64,000 nucleotides of DNA from Deltaproteobacteria bacterium. GTDB taxonomy: Bacteria > Myxococcota_A > UBA9160 > UBA4427. The notes under the pieces were generated by a model that was not told the DNA's origin, did not search any database, and worked only from the letters and a program-made list of their open reading frames with translations. Position numbers and translations under genes: made by a program. The DNA lies in contig JAJDAO010000016.1 in NCBI GenBank assembly GCA_029261835.1, positions 46,930-110,929 of the forward strand. The letters run 5' to 3'. The stretch's first letter is position 1; each line of letters opens with the position of its first letter. This document shows, one piece after another, positions 45,527 through 55,386 of the stretch.

Positions 45527-46160
45527 TGGAAACCGTTTCCGGCTCGAACGTTGCGAGGAACTCTCCCGGCTTCATGTAGTACGGATTCCTCACGATCTGG
45601 CCTTGTACGATCATCATCGGGTGCACTTTGAGCACGTTCAGGAGTGTGGCGCCATCAAAGCTGCGAGCATCGTACTGGCAAATCGGCGTAACCGGGTGCA
45701 CTTCGCTCAGTTCGTTGATCAGTGCCTCGTATTCCACAAGCCGCTCGGAGCCCGGAATGCCTCGCAGAGCCCAGGTCATTTCGCCGCTGACGCGTGCCCC
45801 GGTGTAGTCGGCTCCCAGCGCGCGGCCGTAGCAGTCGCGGAGGCGTTCGAGCATGTCTTCCGGAACGAACATGCCCTCGGGACAATACACGTCGACGGCT
45901 CGGAATAGCTCGAAGTCACCGCCCTGATCTTCGTCCGGGAGCCGCACATCCATATCGCTCAACCAGCCCCGCACTTCTTCGCGCGAGGTCGAGTCCACGA
46001 AGTAGCCCACCTGCTCTCCCGCGGTTGTGCCGTCGGCCAGGAATTTCGATATGACTTTCTTGCGTTGCTCGTCGTCGTCGTAGATGAGGCACATGTGGGT
46101 GCCCTCGGGAAATGAATCGTTGGTCGCTCCCAGAGTGATTTCGCGCCTGGAGGTGAGCAT
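45510..46160 (-). CDS. MEDS-domain (DcmR-like sensory) protein 1
   Basis: FPEGTHMCLIYDDDEQRKKVISKFLADGTTAGEQVGYFVDS; overlaps downstream kinase by 17 nt. Confidence 0.75.
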   Translation of the reverse strand: MLTSRREITLGATNDSFPEGTHMCLIYDDDEQRKKVISKFLADGTTAGEQVGYFVDSTSREEVRGWLSDMDVRLPDEDQGGDFELFRAVDVYCPEGMFVPEDMLERLRDCYGRALGADYTGARVSGEMTWALRGIPGSERLVEYEALINELSEVHPVTPICQYDARSFDGATLLNVLKVHPMMIVQGQIVRNPYYMKPGEFLATFEPETVSSGRPA

Positions 46161-46279
46161 GGTAGGACTCCTTCCTAGCTGTTCTAAGAAAGCATGCCGC
46201 ACGGCGGTGCCGCGCTGGAAAAGGAATTCGCCCGCGCTCGCGCGTCGTTCCGCGCGAGGCAGACGCGTCGTTTGTCGCC

Positions 46280-46906
46280 CTACGTGGGGCTTCGGTTCGT
46301 CAAGAACTCCTCTGGCTTCACGTAATACGGGTTTCGGAAGACCTGCTCGCCAACGATCACCATCGGGTGCACCCGGTGCACGTTCAGAATCGTGGCACCG
46401 TCGAAACGGCGAGCGTCGTACTGGCAGACCGCTGTCACCGGGTGTCGGCTGACCACGTCGTTGACCCGCGCCTCGTACTCCATCAAACGATCGGACCCGG
46501 GAATGTCGCGCAAGGCCCAGGACATCTCCCCACTCACCCGCGCTCCAGTGCACCCGCACGCCACGGCTTCGCGATAGGAGGCGCGCAGGCGGTCCAGCAT
46601 CGAGTCCGGGACGAACTGCCCATTCGAGCAGTAAGTCTCCTGCGCGGAGTGGGCCTCGAAGTGCAGGGTCTGCTCCGCCCCGGGCATCTCGACGCCGAGG
46701 CCTTTGAGCCAGTCTTGGACCTGGTCGGGTCGTATGATGTCCGCCAGGTAGACGACCCTCTCTCCAGCGACCAGGCCGCTTTGGAGAAACTGCGGGATGA
46801 TCCTTCTGCGCTGCGCCTCATCGTCGTAGATGAGGCACATGTGCGTTCCTTCCGGGTAGGTCTCGCTGGTGAAACCCATTGACACTGTTCGCCGATTCTC
46901 AGCCAT
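46280..46906 (-). CDS. MEDS-domain (DcmR-like sensory) protein 2
   Basis: YPEGTHMCLIYDDEAQRRRIIPQFLQSGLVAGERVVYLADI; paralog of 45510..46160. Confidence 0.75.
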   Translation of the reverse strand: MAENRRTVSMGFTSETYPEGTHMCLIYDDEAQRRRIIPQFLQSGLVAGERVVYLADIIRPDQVQDWLKGLGVEMPGAEQTLHFEAHSAQETYCSNGQFVPDSMLDRLRASYREAVACGCTGARVSGEMSWALRDIPGSDRLMEYEARVNDVVSRHPVTAVCQYDARRFDGATILNVHRVHPMVIVGEQVFRNPYYVKPEEFLTNRSPT

Positions 46907-46949
46907 GACTTGATCTCCGTTTCTCGTACCGACAGCGACGCGACGCCGG

Positions 46950-47334
46950 TCATTCCGATGCGTTCGCTCTGCGCCGCTGAGCGAACCTGTTCCGCGTGCT
47001 CTGCGAACTCGATTCCATGTCGCGCGAAGAGATCCGGCGGTGACTCGACCGCACAGGCGGAGCACAACATCGGTGTTCCGCCGCCGGTGCTCCCACCACC
47101 GATGAAGCGCGTCCGCATCACTCGCGTCTGGGGCAGGAGCGAGTCGTCGTCGGGTGCATCGCTGCCCGCTTCGAGCAGGAGCACGTTGTTCACGCGCATC
47201 GAGTGGGTGCGAGCAACCGAGGCTCCGCCCCGGCCGCCGTCGCCGATGATGGCGGCGAATGGACCGTTCGCTGCTGACACGGCAAGCCCCCCTCGCGTCT
47301 CATGGTGAGCTTGCCCGCATGAAAGCAAGCACAT
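46950..47334 (-). pseudogene. Decayed N-terminal copy of the GMC-like oxidoreductase at 49399..50703
   Basis: MCLLSCGQAHHETRGGLAVSAANGPFAAIIGDGGRGGASVARTHSMRVNNVLLLEAGSDAPDDDSLLPQTRVMRTRFIGGG...ACAVESPPDLFARHGIEFAEHAEQVR aligns to the intact gene; FAD glycine motif degraded; no C-terminal half. Confidence 0.8.
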
Positions 47335-47594
47335 CGTCGCATGTCCAGCGAAAAGACAGCGATCGAGCAATAGCTCACGAGAACGAGACGATCTCAACGT
47401 CGGATGCGCGAGGCTCCGGCATTCGAGGGTCGCAGCCCTCTCCTGCTTTCGACCCAACGCCGTGAAGGAGAAGCTCCAGTCGATGTTCATTCTCGCCGCG
47501 CGCTTCTACGCAGTGGTCCACGCGACGCGAGCGGAAGCCACGCCGCTGCGCCTCGGCAGGTGTCAGGAACGTCATTGCCGATGGATGATCCGGG

Positions 47595-47966
47595 CTAGGG
47601 AAGAACGGCGTACGCCAACGAGAGACCAAGCGCCAAGACAACGACCGCCCACCCACGAACGAGGGCGGGCCCGCGCGCCGACCACCAATCGAGGAGCCCG
47701 CGAAAGCGCTCGAGACCGACGAATGGTGTGATGACACCCACCACGATCGTGAAGACACCGAGGATGCGTATGAGTTCGGGAGCGCGAGAGGCGGGCGCTG
47801 CGAAGACCAGCGCCACACCCACGAACACGCGCAGGGCTGCCGCGACGTAGAGGCCAACCGGCGTCTGGAAACGCCGCACGAAGTTGAGCAGCCGCGGGGG
47901 CGAGGCGACGCCCAGTGTCCCCAAGGCTGCGATCAAGAGGCCGAGGATGAGAGCTACGAGGGTCAT
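47595..47966 (-). CDS. Small multi-TM membrane protein
   Basis: MTLVALILGLLIAALGTLGVASPPRLLNFVRRFQTPVGLYVAAALRVFVGVALVF... Confidence 0.6.
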   Translation of the reverse strand: MTLVALILGLLIAALGTLGVASPPRLLNFVRRFQTPVGLYVAAALRVFVGVALVFAAPASRAPELIRILGVFTIVVGVITPFVGLERFRGLLDWWSARGPALVRGWAVVVLALGLSLAYAVLP

Positions 47967-48152
47967 TCTGTCCTCCCGAAGCGCGGCCTGACGGATCCAC
48001 GTCGACGGGCCCGAAACAGCGCTGAGCGAACTCCGCCAATACGCCCGAAGTATGCCGCCGGGGTGGCAGGCACGCCAATCCAAGCGAACTGTCGACAACC
48101 GGGGGCCGGGCAGGTATGGGGTGAAGATGATCCTGCTATACAGATCATCGTG

Positions 48153-48758
48153 TCATCCCCGGTGCTCGACATGGAAGTTGAACCGGACGTGCCGGCCGTC
48201 CCTGGTCCGCAGCTCACTCAGCTGAGGGGCGGCGTTCGTGGCTGCTTCGATGCATGACGCCCAGAACTGAAGGGCAGCAACGTTCCGCTTGTGGACGTTG
48301 AGCTCCCACTGCCCGGGAAATCGCTTCCAGATCGCGAAGAGCGCACGACGCCCGATGCCGAGGCGTCGGCTCCCGTGCTTGATGTAGAACTCGGCGAGTT
48401 GGTGGACGGCAGACCCCGTGGAGGTCGGGCCCCGAACGAGCGCGCACCCTGCGGCGCGGCGCCCGCATTGGATGATGAATGCGTGACGGCCCGGCTCGGA
48501 CCAATAGAGGTCGAGGTACGGGTAGGAGACCGAGTCGGTGGTAGCGATGGGAAGATCGCCGTGGTTGCCGAGTTCGTGCAGGTATCCGTCGAGTAGCGAT
48601 CGGATCAGGCCAGCATCCGAGCTGCTCGCCGCCGCGAGTTCGATCAGCGGACCTGGATGGTTCAGCGCCCCGCTACTGCTTGCGGCGCACCACCTGCGAG
48701 AAGACGAGAAGACCGGCGCCAAACGCCACGGCCCCGCTCGGCTCGGGGATCGGGTCAC
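48153..48758 (-). CDS. GNAT-family N-acetyltransferase
   Basis: IRSLLDGYLHELGNHGDL...HQLAEFYIKHGSRRLGIGRRALFAIWKRFPGQWELNVHKRNVAALQFWASCIEAAT; true start probably internal. Confidence 0.7.
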   Translation of the reverse strand: MTRSPSRAGPWRLAPVFSSSRRWCAASSSGALNHPGPLIELAAASSSDAGLIRSLLDGYLHELGNHGDLPIATTDSVSYPYLDLYWSEPGRHAFIIQCGRRAAGCALVRGPTSTGSAVHQLAEFYIKHGSRRLGIGRRALFAIWKRFPGQWELNVHKRNVAALQFWASCIEAATNAAPQLSELRTRDGRHVRFNFHVEHRG

Positions 48759-49095
48759 TGTTCGAGATGATCCGGCCGCGAGGCCTGCGCGGACCGTAGG
48801 GATACTGAGCGCCGGTGTACCAGTTCAGCCATGCAGAGGTCCAGCCCCTCACGCCCAGAAAGCCCACCCGGTGCCGGCCCGAGCGATTGCCGGTGTAGGC
48901 ATCTGCGTCAGGCGTGAGGCTGACGGCGAAACTCCCGCCCTGATCGATCATCTGCATGAAGAGAGTCGATTCCTGGCAGCCGCCGGCATCGCAGTTCCTG
49001 AGGCCGATCGTATCCGCGCTCGATGCACCGGCGAAGCCGACGAGCGAGAAGAGGAGGAGCAACCGGTAAACCGAAGCGAGCTTCAGGGGCCTCAT
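48673..49095 (-). CDS. PEP-CTERM secreted protein
   Basis: Signal peptide; C-term DPIPEPSGAVAFGAGLLVFSQVVRRKQ. Confidence 0.7.
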   Translation of the reverse strand: MRPLKLASVYRLLLLFSLVGFAGASSADTIGLRNCDAGGCQESTLFMQMIDQGGSFAVSLTPDADAYTGNRSGRHRVGFLGVRGWTSAWLNWYTGAQYPYGPRRPRGRIISNSDPIPEPSGAVAFGAGLLVFSQVVRRKQ

Positions 49096-49398
49096 GCGTG
49101 TGCCTCCGTCGAGGTGCCACGCGGACGATGCGGCCTTCCCAGTGTGAAGCCGCCCGCCGCGAATCAGAGAGAACAAATCAATGGTGCACCTTCTTATGTG
49201 GCGATGTCCACGCAAAAAGTGGGGCGGATGAAGAAAGACGTCCCTCCGCCGCGATCGCGCTCGGCGTCGGGGCGGGTTGGGCAAGCTGGATACCCTTCCT
49301 CCCCCAAGGGGCAATCCGTGCGTAGGAGGGCCGACTGCCGCCCGGAGTCGTGAGCCTCACAAGGTCCTCTGCGCGGGTGGGGATCGATGGCAGCGGAG

Positions 49399-50703
49399 CT
49401 ACGCGTCGAGGTACGCCGCCAGCCGCGAGCCGAGTGCCAGCAGCGTGAGGCTCGGTGGTCGGCCCCAGGGTTCCGGGATGACCGAGCAGTCACAGACGAA
49501 GAGGCCTTCGATTTCGGTCTGAAGGTTCGCGTCCACGACATCGCCGACGCGAGCCGTGCCCCCCGGATGTGCGCCGATCGGGAAAGAGTGGAAGATTCGC
49601 TTGGCTCCGGCGTTCTCGAGGATCTCGCTCGCGCACTCCCGGCCTCGCCGGAGTCGCTCTTGATCCTCATGAGAGAAGGTACGACGGACGCGACCCTTTC
49701 GGCTGATGGTTCCGTCGATCTCATCGCGTGCCTTCACCATGATCGTGAGCGCCTTTCGGTAGTGGGGCAGCTGATCCAAGTGGAGCCGCTGGGCGGCCGA
49801 CAGCCAGTACTGGGCGGGGTGCAGCGTCATGTCCGCCAGCATGAATCCCTCGTCGGACGAAAGGACGCCGGCGACCATGGGGTGCTCGCGGGCGGCGTCG
49901 ATGCCATCGACGGCACCGCTGACCGAGATGACCGGATCGCAGAAGAACCCGCGACCGGCTCGCTCGATGCCGCTCGCTCGAAGCAGTTGAGCTGAGCCGA
50001 CGCCACCGGCCGCGAGCACGACGACCTCGGCCTCGGCGCGGTGCGTGGCGCCGCTCTGGCGAAACTCGACCGCGCGCACGCCGAGGTCGTCACTCAGGAT
50101 TCGCGTCACGTTCGCGCGAGTTTCTAGCACGGCGCCGTTCCGACATGCCTCCTGCACGAAGCTGCGCGCATTCCACCGGGCGTTGTACGGCACACTCGTG
50201 TCACAGCGCCGCGCATACACGAACTTCTGGATCGGCTCCCAGTCGTATCCGAGATCTCGAGCGCTCTGAAAGATGCGCCTGGCGCGGGGCCCGATCGCCT
50301 GTTCGGGTATCGGGGCGATGGGCACCTCCTTGCGAACCTGTTCCACGTACTCTGCGAGCTCGATTCCATGTCGCCTGAAGAGATCCAGCGGGGGCTCGAC
50401 CGCACAGGCGAAGTACAACATCGAGGTTCCGCCGCTGGTGATCCCCTTGATGATGGGGACCCCACCGCCGATGAAGTTCATCCGCATCACGCGTGCCTGG
50501 GTCCAGAGCGAGTCGTCGACGGGTGCATCGCTGCCCGCCTCGAGTACGAGCACATGCTTGCCCCGCAGCGAGAGGGCGCGAGCAACCGAGGCTCCGCCCG
50601 GGCCGCTGCCGACGATGATGGCGTCGAATTGGCGGTTCGCTGCTGACACGGCAGGCCCTCCTCGCGCCTCATGATGAGCTTGTTTGGATGAAAGCAAGCT
50701 CAT
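49399..50703 (-). CDS. GMC-family-like FAD oxidoreductase
   Basis: FDAIIVGSGPGGASVARALSLRGKHVLVLEAGSDAP...VVLAAGGVGSAQLLRASGI...FPIGAHPGGTARVGDVVDANLQTEIEGLFVCDCSVIPEPWGRPPSLTLLALGSRLA. Confidence 0.85.
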   Translation of the reverse strand: MSLLSSKQAHHEARGGPAVSAANRQFDAIIVGSGPGGASVARALSLRGKHVLVLEAGSDAPVDDSLWTQARVMRMNFIGGGVPIIKGITSGGTSMLYFACAVEPPLDLFRRHGIELAEYVEQVRKEVPIAPIPEQAIGPRARRIFQSARDLGYDWEPIQKFVYARRCDTSVPYNARWNARSFVQEACRNGAVLETRANVTRILSDDLGVRAVEFRQSGATHRAEAEVVVLAAGGVGSAQLLRASGIERAGRGFFCDPVISVSGAVDGIDAAREHPMVAGVLSSDEGFMLADMTLHPAQYWLSAAQRLHLDQLPHYRKALTIMVKARDEIDGTISRKGRVRRTFSHEDQERLRRGRECASEILENAGAKRIFHSFPIGAHPGGTARVGDVVDANLQTEIEGLFVCDCSVIPEPWGRPPSLTLLALGSRLAAYLDA

Positions 50704-51147
50704 CGCCGTGTGTCCAGCAGACGGATGGCGGGCGCGGGATATGTCACGAGAACGCGGCCGTCTCAACGCCGGATTCGAACCGCATTCCCAGCTCCTGAGC
50801 TGCGTCTACGGTGCACACCGCACAGATGGCCCGCATCACAGATGCCGATCGCCTGCCGAGCGAGTGCGACTGCTCCGGAGTTGCCGGTCGCGGCGTGACC
50901 AGCGGTTGCCGGTTGCCTCGCAACCACCCCCGACGCGGCTTGTCAGCGACCGACTTCGCCCGAGAGCTGCGCATTGCAGAGCTCGCGTGTGACACGGGAC
51001 GTCACCCGCTGGAGTTCGCCCGCGAGAAGAAAAGGCCCTTGTTTTCAACTCCTTAAGCGGATGCCGTCTGCTGGCACGCCCCTTGCGAAGAGGAGACTCC
51101 GGAATCACTGCCCACGTTCGGTACGGCCGGGATCAGGAGTCATAAGT

Positions 51148-52206
51148 ATGAGTTGGAGACGCCCTTTGAAGATGTTCGGGATGCTCGCGCTCGTAGCGCT
51201 GAGTTCAGTCGCGCTGGCGAGCAGTGCAAGTGCGGGCTGCGGCTGTGATCACCCGCCGCCCGACTGGACCCTGGTGATGCCGCCCTTCGGATCTCCCGGG
51301 AAAGCGATAACGATCAACGCGGACAGCTTCGAGTTCGTTCCGGGGCAGTCCTACGGCGTGAAGATCGGTGGCAAGTGGGTCGTGGCCCTGGCCGAGGCGA
51401 CCGGATCCATAGTAGTCCCGGTTCAGCCGAACGCGCTCGTCGGTCCGTCAGAGGTCCAGATCGTCGGCGGTGTGCTCGACGTGGTCTATCCGGCGTCGGT
51501 CTTTACCGTGATGCCCGTGCCTCGCGCGCTGCCGGCTGTAGACGGTATCTATCTGGCTCGGCACTACGAGATCCCCGTTACGGCGGATGGCACGCTGCTG
51601 ATTCCGCTGGATGTGGGCGAAGTGCTCGATCCCACACAATTCGCCTTCGCGCTTCCGGCCTTGGAGCTCGCGTTCGGACACGAGGACGTCGTGATCTACA
51701 ACGCAGACGGCGTCGATCTGACGCTCTTTACTCTCGATGTCGAGGATCCGACCCTGCGTGAGTGGGGTGAGTACTACGGATGGCAGGTGAGCGAGGACGG
51801 GGGACTTGGCGGGATGGTCTACGAACCCGCGATCGGCTCACCCGTGGGCCTGCTCAAAGAAGAGAACATGAGTGACATCTTCAGCTACTGGCGCCACGAG
51901 TTCTATACCTACGCGGATGCTCATGCCCCCGGTGGCTCACACCAGCTCGGGGCGGGCAAGTTGCATCCCGATGGCACGCGACACGTGGACCACAACCAGC
52001 TGGTGATCGCGATCCGGGGACATGAACGGTCCACTGGCAAGCCCCTCGATCCCGGCAAGCTGAAGGCCCACGTCGCCTGGCTGTCCCTCGTGACCCCGGA
52101 CCCCATCGCTCTGTCGGATATTCTTGGCGAGTTCCAGTACGGGCTCGGCGCCTGGATTCAGGAGATGCCCTCGTCGGAGACGGACTACGACGCAGAGGGC
52201 TGGTAG
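51148..52206 (+). CDS. Secreted protein of unknown function with IPT/TIG-like N-terminal region
   Basis: Signal peptide MFGMLALVALSSVALASSASAGCGCD; PPFGSPGKAITINADSFEFVPGQSYGVKIGGKWV. Confidence 0.6.
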   Translation: MSWRRPLKMFGMLALVALSSVALASSASAGCGCDHPPPDWTLVMPPFGSPGKAITINADSFEFVPGQSYGVKIGGKWVVALAEATGSIVVPVQPNALVGPSEVQIVGGVLDVVYPASVFTVMPVPRALPAVDGIYLARHYEIPVTADGTLLIPLDVGEVLDPTQFAFALPALELAFGHEDVVIYNADGVDLTLFTLDVEDPTLREWGEYYGWQVSEDGGLGGMVYEPAIGSPVGLLKEENMSDIFSYWRHEFYTYADAHAPGGSHQLGAGKLHPDGTRHVDHNQLVIAIRGHERSTGKPLDPGKLKAHVAWLSLVTPDPIALSDILGEFQYGLGAWIQEMPSSETDYDAEGW

Positions 52207-52353
52207 CCGTGCACGGCGGCCGCAGCGTCTCGCTGGTGCTGCGGCCGCGTGGTGATTCCCTGCCGCGGTTGGGTCCGTTCGGACCAATCCGCGGCGCATC
52301 CGTTTGCGGGCGGGCGGTCCGCCGCGAGGCCGGGAGGTGAAGACCGCGGCCGA

Positions 52354-53217
52354 TTACTCCGCCTTCTTCCCCTTCTTTCCCCGTAAGAGTCCACCGACGC
52401 CGTCGAGGAGGTTGGCGCTCCCTTCGACGCTCTTCTCGAGTCCGCGCTTGACGTCTTCTTGCAGCTGCTTTCCGGTCTCCGTCACCGAGTCCTGCAGCTC
52501 GACGCCGGCTTTCCCGAGCGCCGTGAGCTTGCCGCCGAGCTCACGGGCCAGGTCCTGCGGAAGGCCGATACCATTCTTGGCGATCGCCTGCAGGATCGCC
52601 TTGGTCACGATCGCCACGAGCTTCTCGCCTGGAATCCCGTTCTCGCTGCCCGAACCGATGTTTTGCAGCCGAATCTCCGGCACCTCGACCGACAGCTCAC
52701 TCAGCTTCGCACCCAGCGCCTCGAGGCGCGTGTGCGCCGTGATGTCTCGAATCACCAGCTCTTGGATGATGAATCCACGCCCCCCCTCGCTCGGCGGGCT
52801 GGCCGGCTTGCCCTCACCGCTGCTCAGGCGTGAGAGATTGTCGAGGATGACGCCGTAGTTCGTCTTGCCTTCGCTCCGCTCGAGACTGACCTCGATTTCG
52901 CTCAGCGCCAGCAACGGCACGACGAGGGGGTCGTCCATCAGGCTGGGGAGAGGGAGGACGACGTCAGCTCGCCCCAGGCGGATGAAGTTCGGCCTCTCGA
53001 ATCCCGAAGGATTGGAGACCCGCAGCTCCGAGAGACCGAACTCGCCCGAGACAAAGCCGAGCCGCAGCGAGTCGAGCTTGGTCTCGACGCCAAGGGCAAC
53101 CTCCGCTCCCTTCTCGATCGCCACGGCCACGATGCGGTCGATGTATACGAAGAAACCGGCGAGGCCGATCGCGACGAGGATCGCGGCGCCGATCAGTAGA
53201 CGCGACAGCAGGCTCAT
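52354..53217 (-). CDS. AsmA-like membrane-anchored protein
   Basis: LIGAAILVAIGLAGFFVYIDRIVAVAIEKGAEVALGVETKLDSLRLGF...NPSGFERPNFIRLGRADV. Confidence 0.6.
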   Translation of the reverse strand: MSLLSRLLIGAAILVAIGLAGFFVYIDRIVAVAIEKGAEVALGVETKLDSLRLGFVSGEFGLSELRVSNPSGFERPNFIRLGRADVVLPLPSLMDDPLVVPLLALSEIEVSLERSEGKTNYGVILDNLSRLSSGEGKPASPPSEGGRGFIIQELVIRDITAHTRLEALGAKLSELSVEVPEIRLQNIGSGSENGIPGEKLVAIVTKAILQAIAKNGIGLPQDLARELGGKLTALGKAGVELQDSVTETGKQLQEDVKRGLEKSVEGSANLLDGVGGLLRGKKGKKAE

Positions 53218-53460
53218 GGGTTCTTGTCCTCTGGTTGCGGAGAGCTTCTTTACCTACCACAATCGGCGCGCCCTGTGGAGCGGGGTCTGCGTGTGTGTCC
53301 GTCCCGGACTCTGTCCTGATCTGCCGGGGGCAAGCCCCCTCGGATGTCCAAGGAGCGGCGGGCGGGGCGCGTCTCTCGCTCGGCCGGCTGCTATCGGCTA
53401 GGGTGATCCGCCCGGCTCCGGCAGATCGGCTGCGAGCCGAGCCCGAAGAAGGGGAGACCG

Positions 53461-54312
53461 ATGGATCCTGAGACGATCGGAAGCACGGCCCAGCAGGCCG
53501 CGGATACCGCCGTGGCGCTGATGTCCAATTGGGGTCTCCAGGTGCTGGGGGCCCTCGCGGTGCTCCTCGTCGGGCGCTGGGTCGCGGGCCTCGTACGCCG
53601 CCTGGTGCGGCGTGCAATGGTGAACGCGAACGTCGACGAGTCGCTGATTCCGTTCTTCTGCAGCCTCGCCTACTACGTGGTGCTCATCGTCGTTGGGATC
53701 GCGGTACTCGAGCTGTTCGGTATCGAGACCACCTCTCTCATCGCCGTACTGGGCGCCGCAGGTTTGGCCGTCGGGTTGGCGCTCCAGGGCACGCTCTCCA
53801 ATTTCGCCGCGGGTGTGATGCTGCTGGGCTTCCGTCCCTTTCGCGTCGGGGACTATGTCGAGGTGGCGGGCTCAGCCGGCAGCGTGGCTGAGATCGGCAT
53901 CTTCAGCACTTCCCTCAACACGACGGACAACGTCCGGGTCACCATCCCGAATTCTGCGGTTTACGGCGAGGTGATCCGGAACTACAGCGCGAACGAGATC
54001 CGACGCGTCGACTTGGTGATGGGGATTTCGTACGGTGATGACATTGCTCGAGCGATCGAGATCATCCGCAACGTGCTCGAGGGCGACGAGCGTGTGCTGA
54101 CCGATCCCTCACCGCAGATCGCCGTCAGCGAGTTGGCGGACTCCTCGGTCAATCTGGTTGTGCGACCCTGGTGCCAGGGCGCTCAGTACTGGAATCTGCG
54201 CTTTGATCTGACCCGGGCGCTCAAAGAGGAGCTCGAGGCCGGTGGATGTGCGATCCCCTTCCCACAGCGCGATCTTCACGTGGTCACGCTTCCCGCAGCC
54301 GAGGGCGGCTGA
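53461..54312 (+). CDS. MscS-family small mechanosensitive channel
   Basis: FGIETTSLIAVLGAAGLAVGLALQGTLSNFAAGVMLLGFRPFRVGDYVEVAGSAGSVAEIGIFSTSLNTTDNVRVTIPNSAV. Confidence 0.95.
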   Translation: MDPETIGSTAQQAADTAVALMSNWGLQVLGALAVLLVGRWVAGLVRRLVRRAMVNANVDESLIPFFCSLAYYVVLIVVGIAVLELFGIETTSLIAVLGAAGLAVGLALQGTLSNFAAGVMLLGFRPFRVGDYVEVAGSAGSVAEIGIFSTSLNTTDNVRVTIPNSAVYGEVIRNYSANEIRRVDLVMGISYGDDIARAIEIIRNVLEGDERVLTDPSPQIAVSELADSSVNLVVRPWCQGAQYWNLRFDLTRALKEELEAGGCAIPFPQRDLHVVTLPAAEGG

Positions 54313-54390
54313 GCATTGCGTACGGGTTTGATGCACAGGGCGCGCTGCGGCGTCTCGAGCCACGCCGACAGCGCTTTAGGAGAGTTGATC

Positions 54391-55272
54391 ATGCGTTTTC
54401 ATCAGATCGTCGTGCTCATCGTGTTGCTGTCGGCGACCGGAGTCGCGGCGGATACGATCGAACTCGAGAACGGCGACAGGCTCGAGGTGACGGTGATCGA
54501 GGAGCGCGATGAAACGATCATCGCCGAGCACATGCTCTTCGGTCGAATCGAGATTCCGAAGTCTGCCGTGAAGCCCCCGCCGCCGCCGGAGTCGGAGGTG
54601 CCGGGCATCTTTGGCAGCGACATCCTGCGCGGCTGGACGCGCAGCCTGGGCGCCGGTGTGTCGGGTGCGAGCGGCAACTCGAAGGACGCGAGCTTCAATA
54701 CCTCGCTCAAGATCGGCCGGAGCGCCGAGACGTTCCGTGGCGCTTTCGATGCCGGCTATTTCTTCGCCACCAAGGACGGTGACAAGACGACCAACCAGTT
54801 CAACGCAGACTACCGCCACGACTTTCTCTTCCGCGATTCGAAGTTCTTTCTGTTCGGAACCGCCCGCTATGACTACGACCAGTTCCAGGGCTGGGAGAAT
54901 CGCATCGCGGCGAGTGGCGGTGTCGGCTACGACTTCTACAAGCGCGAGAAGTTCGAGTTGCGGGGCAATCTGGGTGCCGGCTTTGCCCGCACGTTCGGCA
55001 GTGAGCGGAGCTGGAGGCCGGAGGGCGTCGCGGGCGTGGCGCTGGTATGGCGCATCACTGAGGGGCAGAGCTTCCATCTAGATACGACCTACTACCCGAA
55101 CTTCGACGACCTGCCCGAATTTCGTCTGCTCTCGAACGCCAACTACAGCATCGGCATTGGGCGGATCGAAGGGTTGAACCTGAAGTTTGGGCTGAAGAAC
55201 GACTATGACTCGGTAGCGACGGGCGAGAACAACAATCTGAAGTACTACGGCAATCTCGTCTACGAGTTCTGA
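54391..55272 (+). CDS. DUF481-like outer-membrane protein
   Basis: DTIELENGDRLEVTVIEE...LGAGVSGASGNSKDASFNTSLKIGRSAE...; C-terminal YEF. Confidence 0.8.
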   Translation: MRFHQIVVLIVLLSATGVAADTIELENGDRLEVTVIEERDETIIAEHMLFGRIEIPKSAVKPPPPPESEVPGIFGSDILRGWTRSLGAGVSGASGNSKDASFNTSLKIGRSAETFRGAFDAGYFFATKDGDKTTNQFNADYRHDFLFRDSKFFLFGTARYDYDQFQGWENRIAASGGVGYDFYKREKFELRGNLGAGFARTFGSERSWRPEGVAGVALVWRITEGQSFHLDTTYYPNFDDLPEFRLLSNANYSIGIGRIEGLNLKFGLKNDYDSVATGENNNLKYYGNLVYEF

Positions 55273-55386
55273 CCCGCCGAAGCCGTTGGGATGCGGGCGG
55301 GCTGCGGAATCCAGCCGCTATCACGATTACCGGTGGATTGAATCAACGCCCGGCACCGTTGGCTCTCCAGATGAGAGGAATCACGC

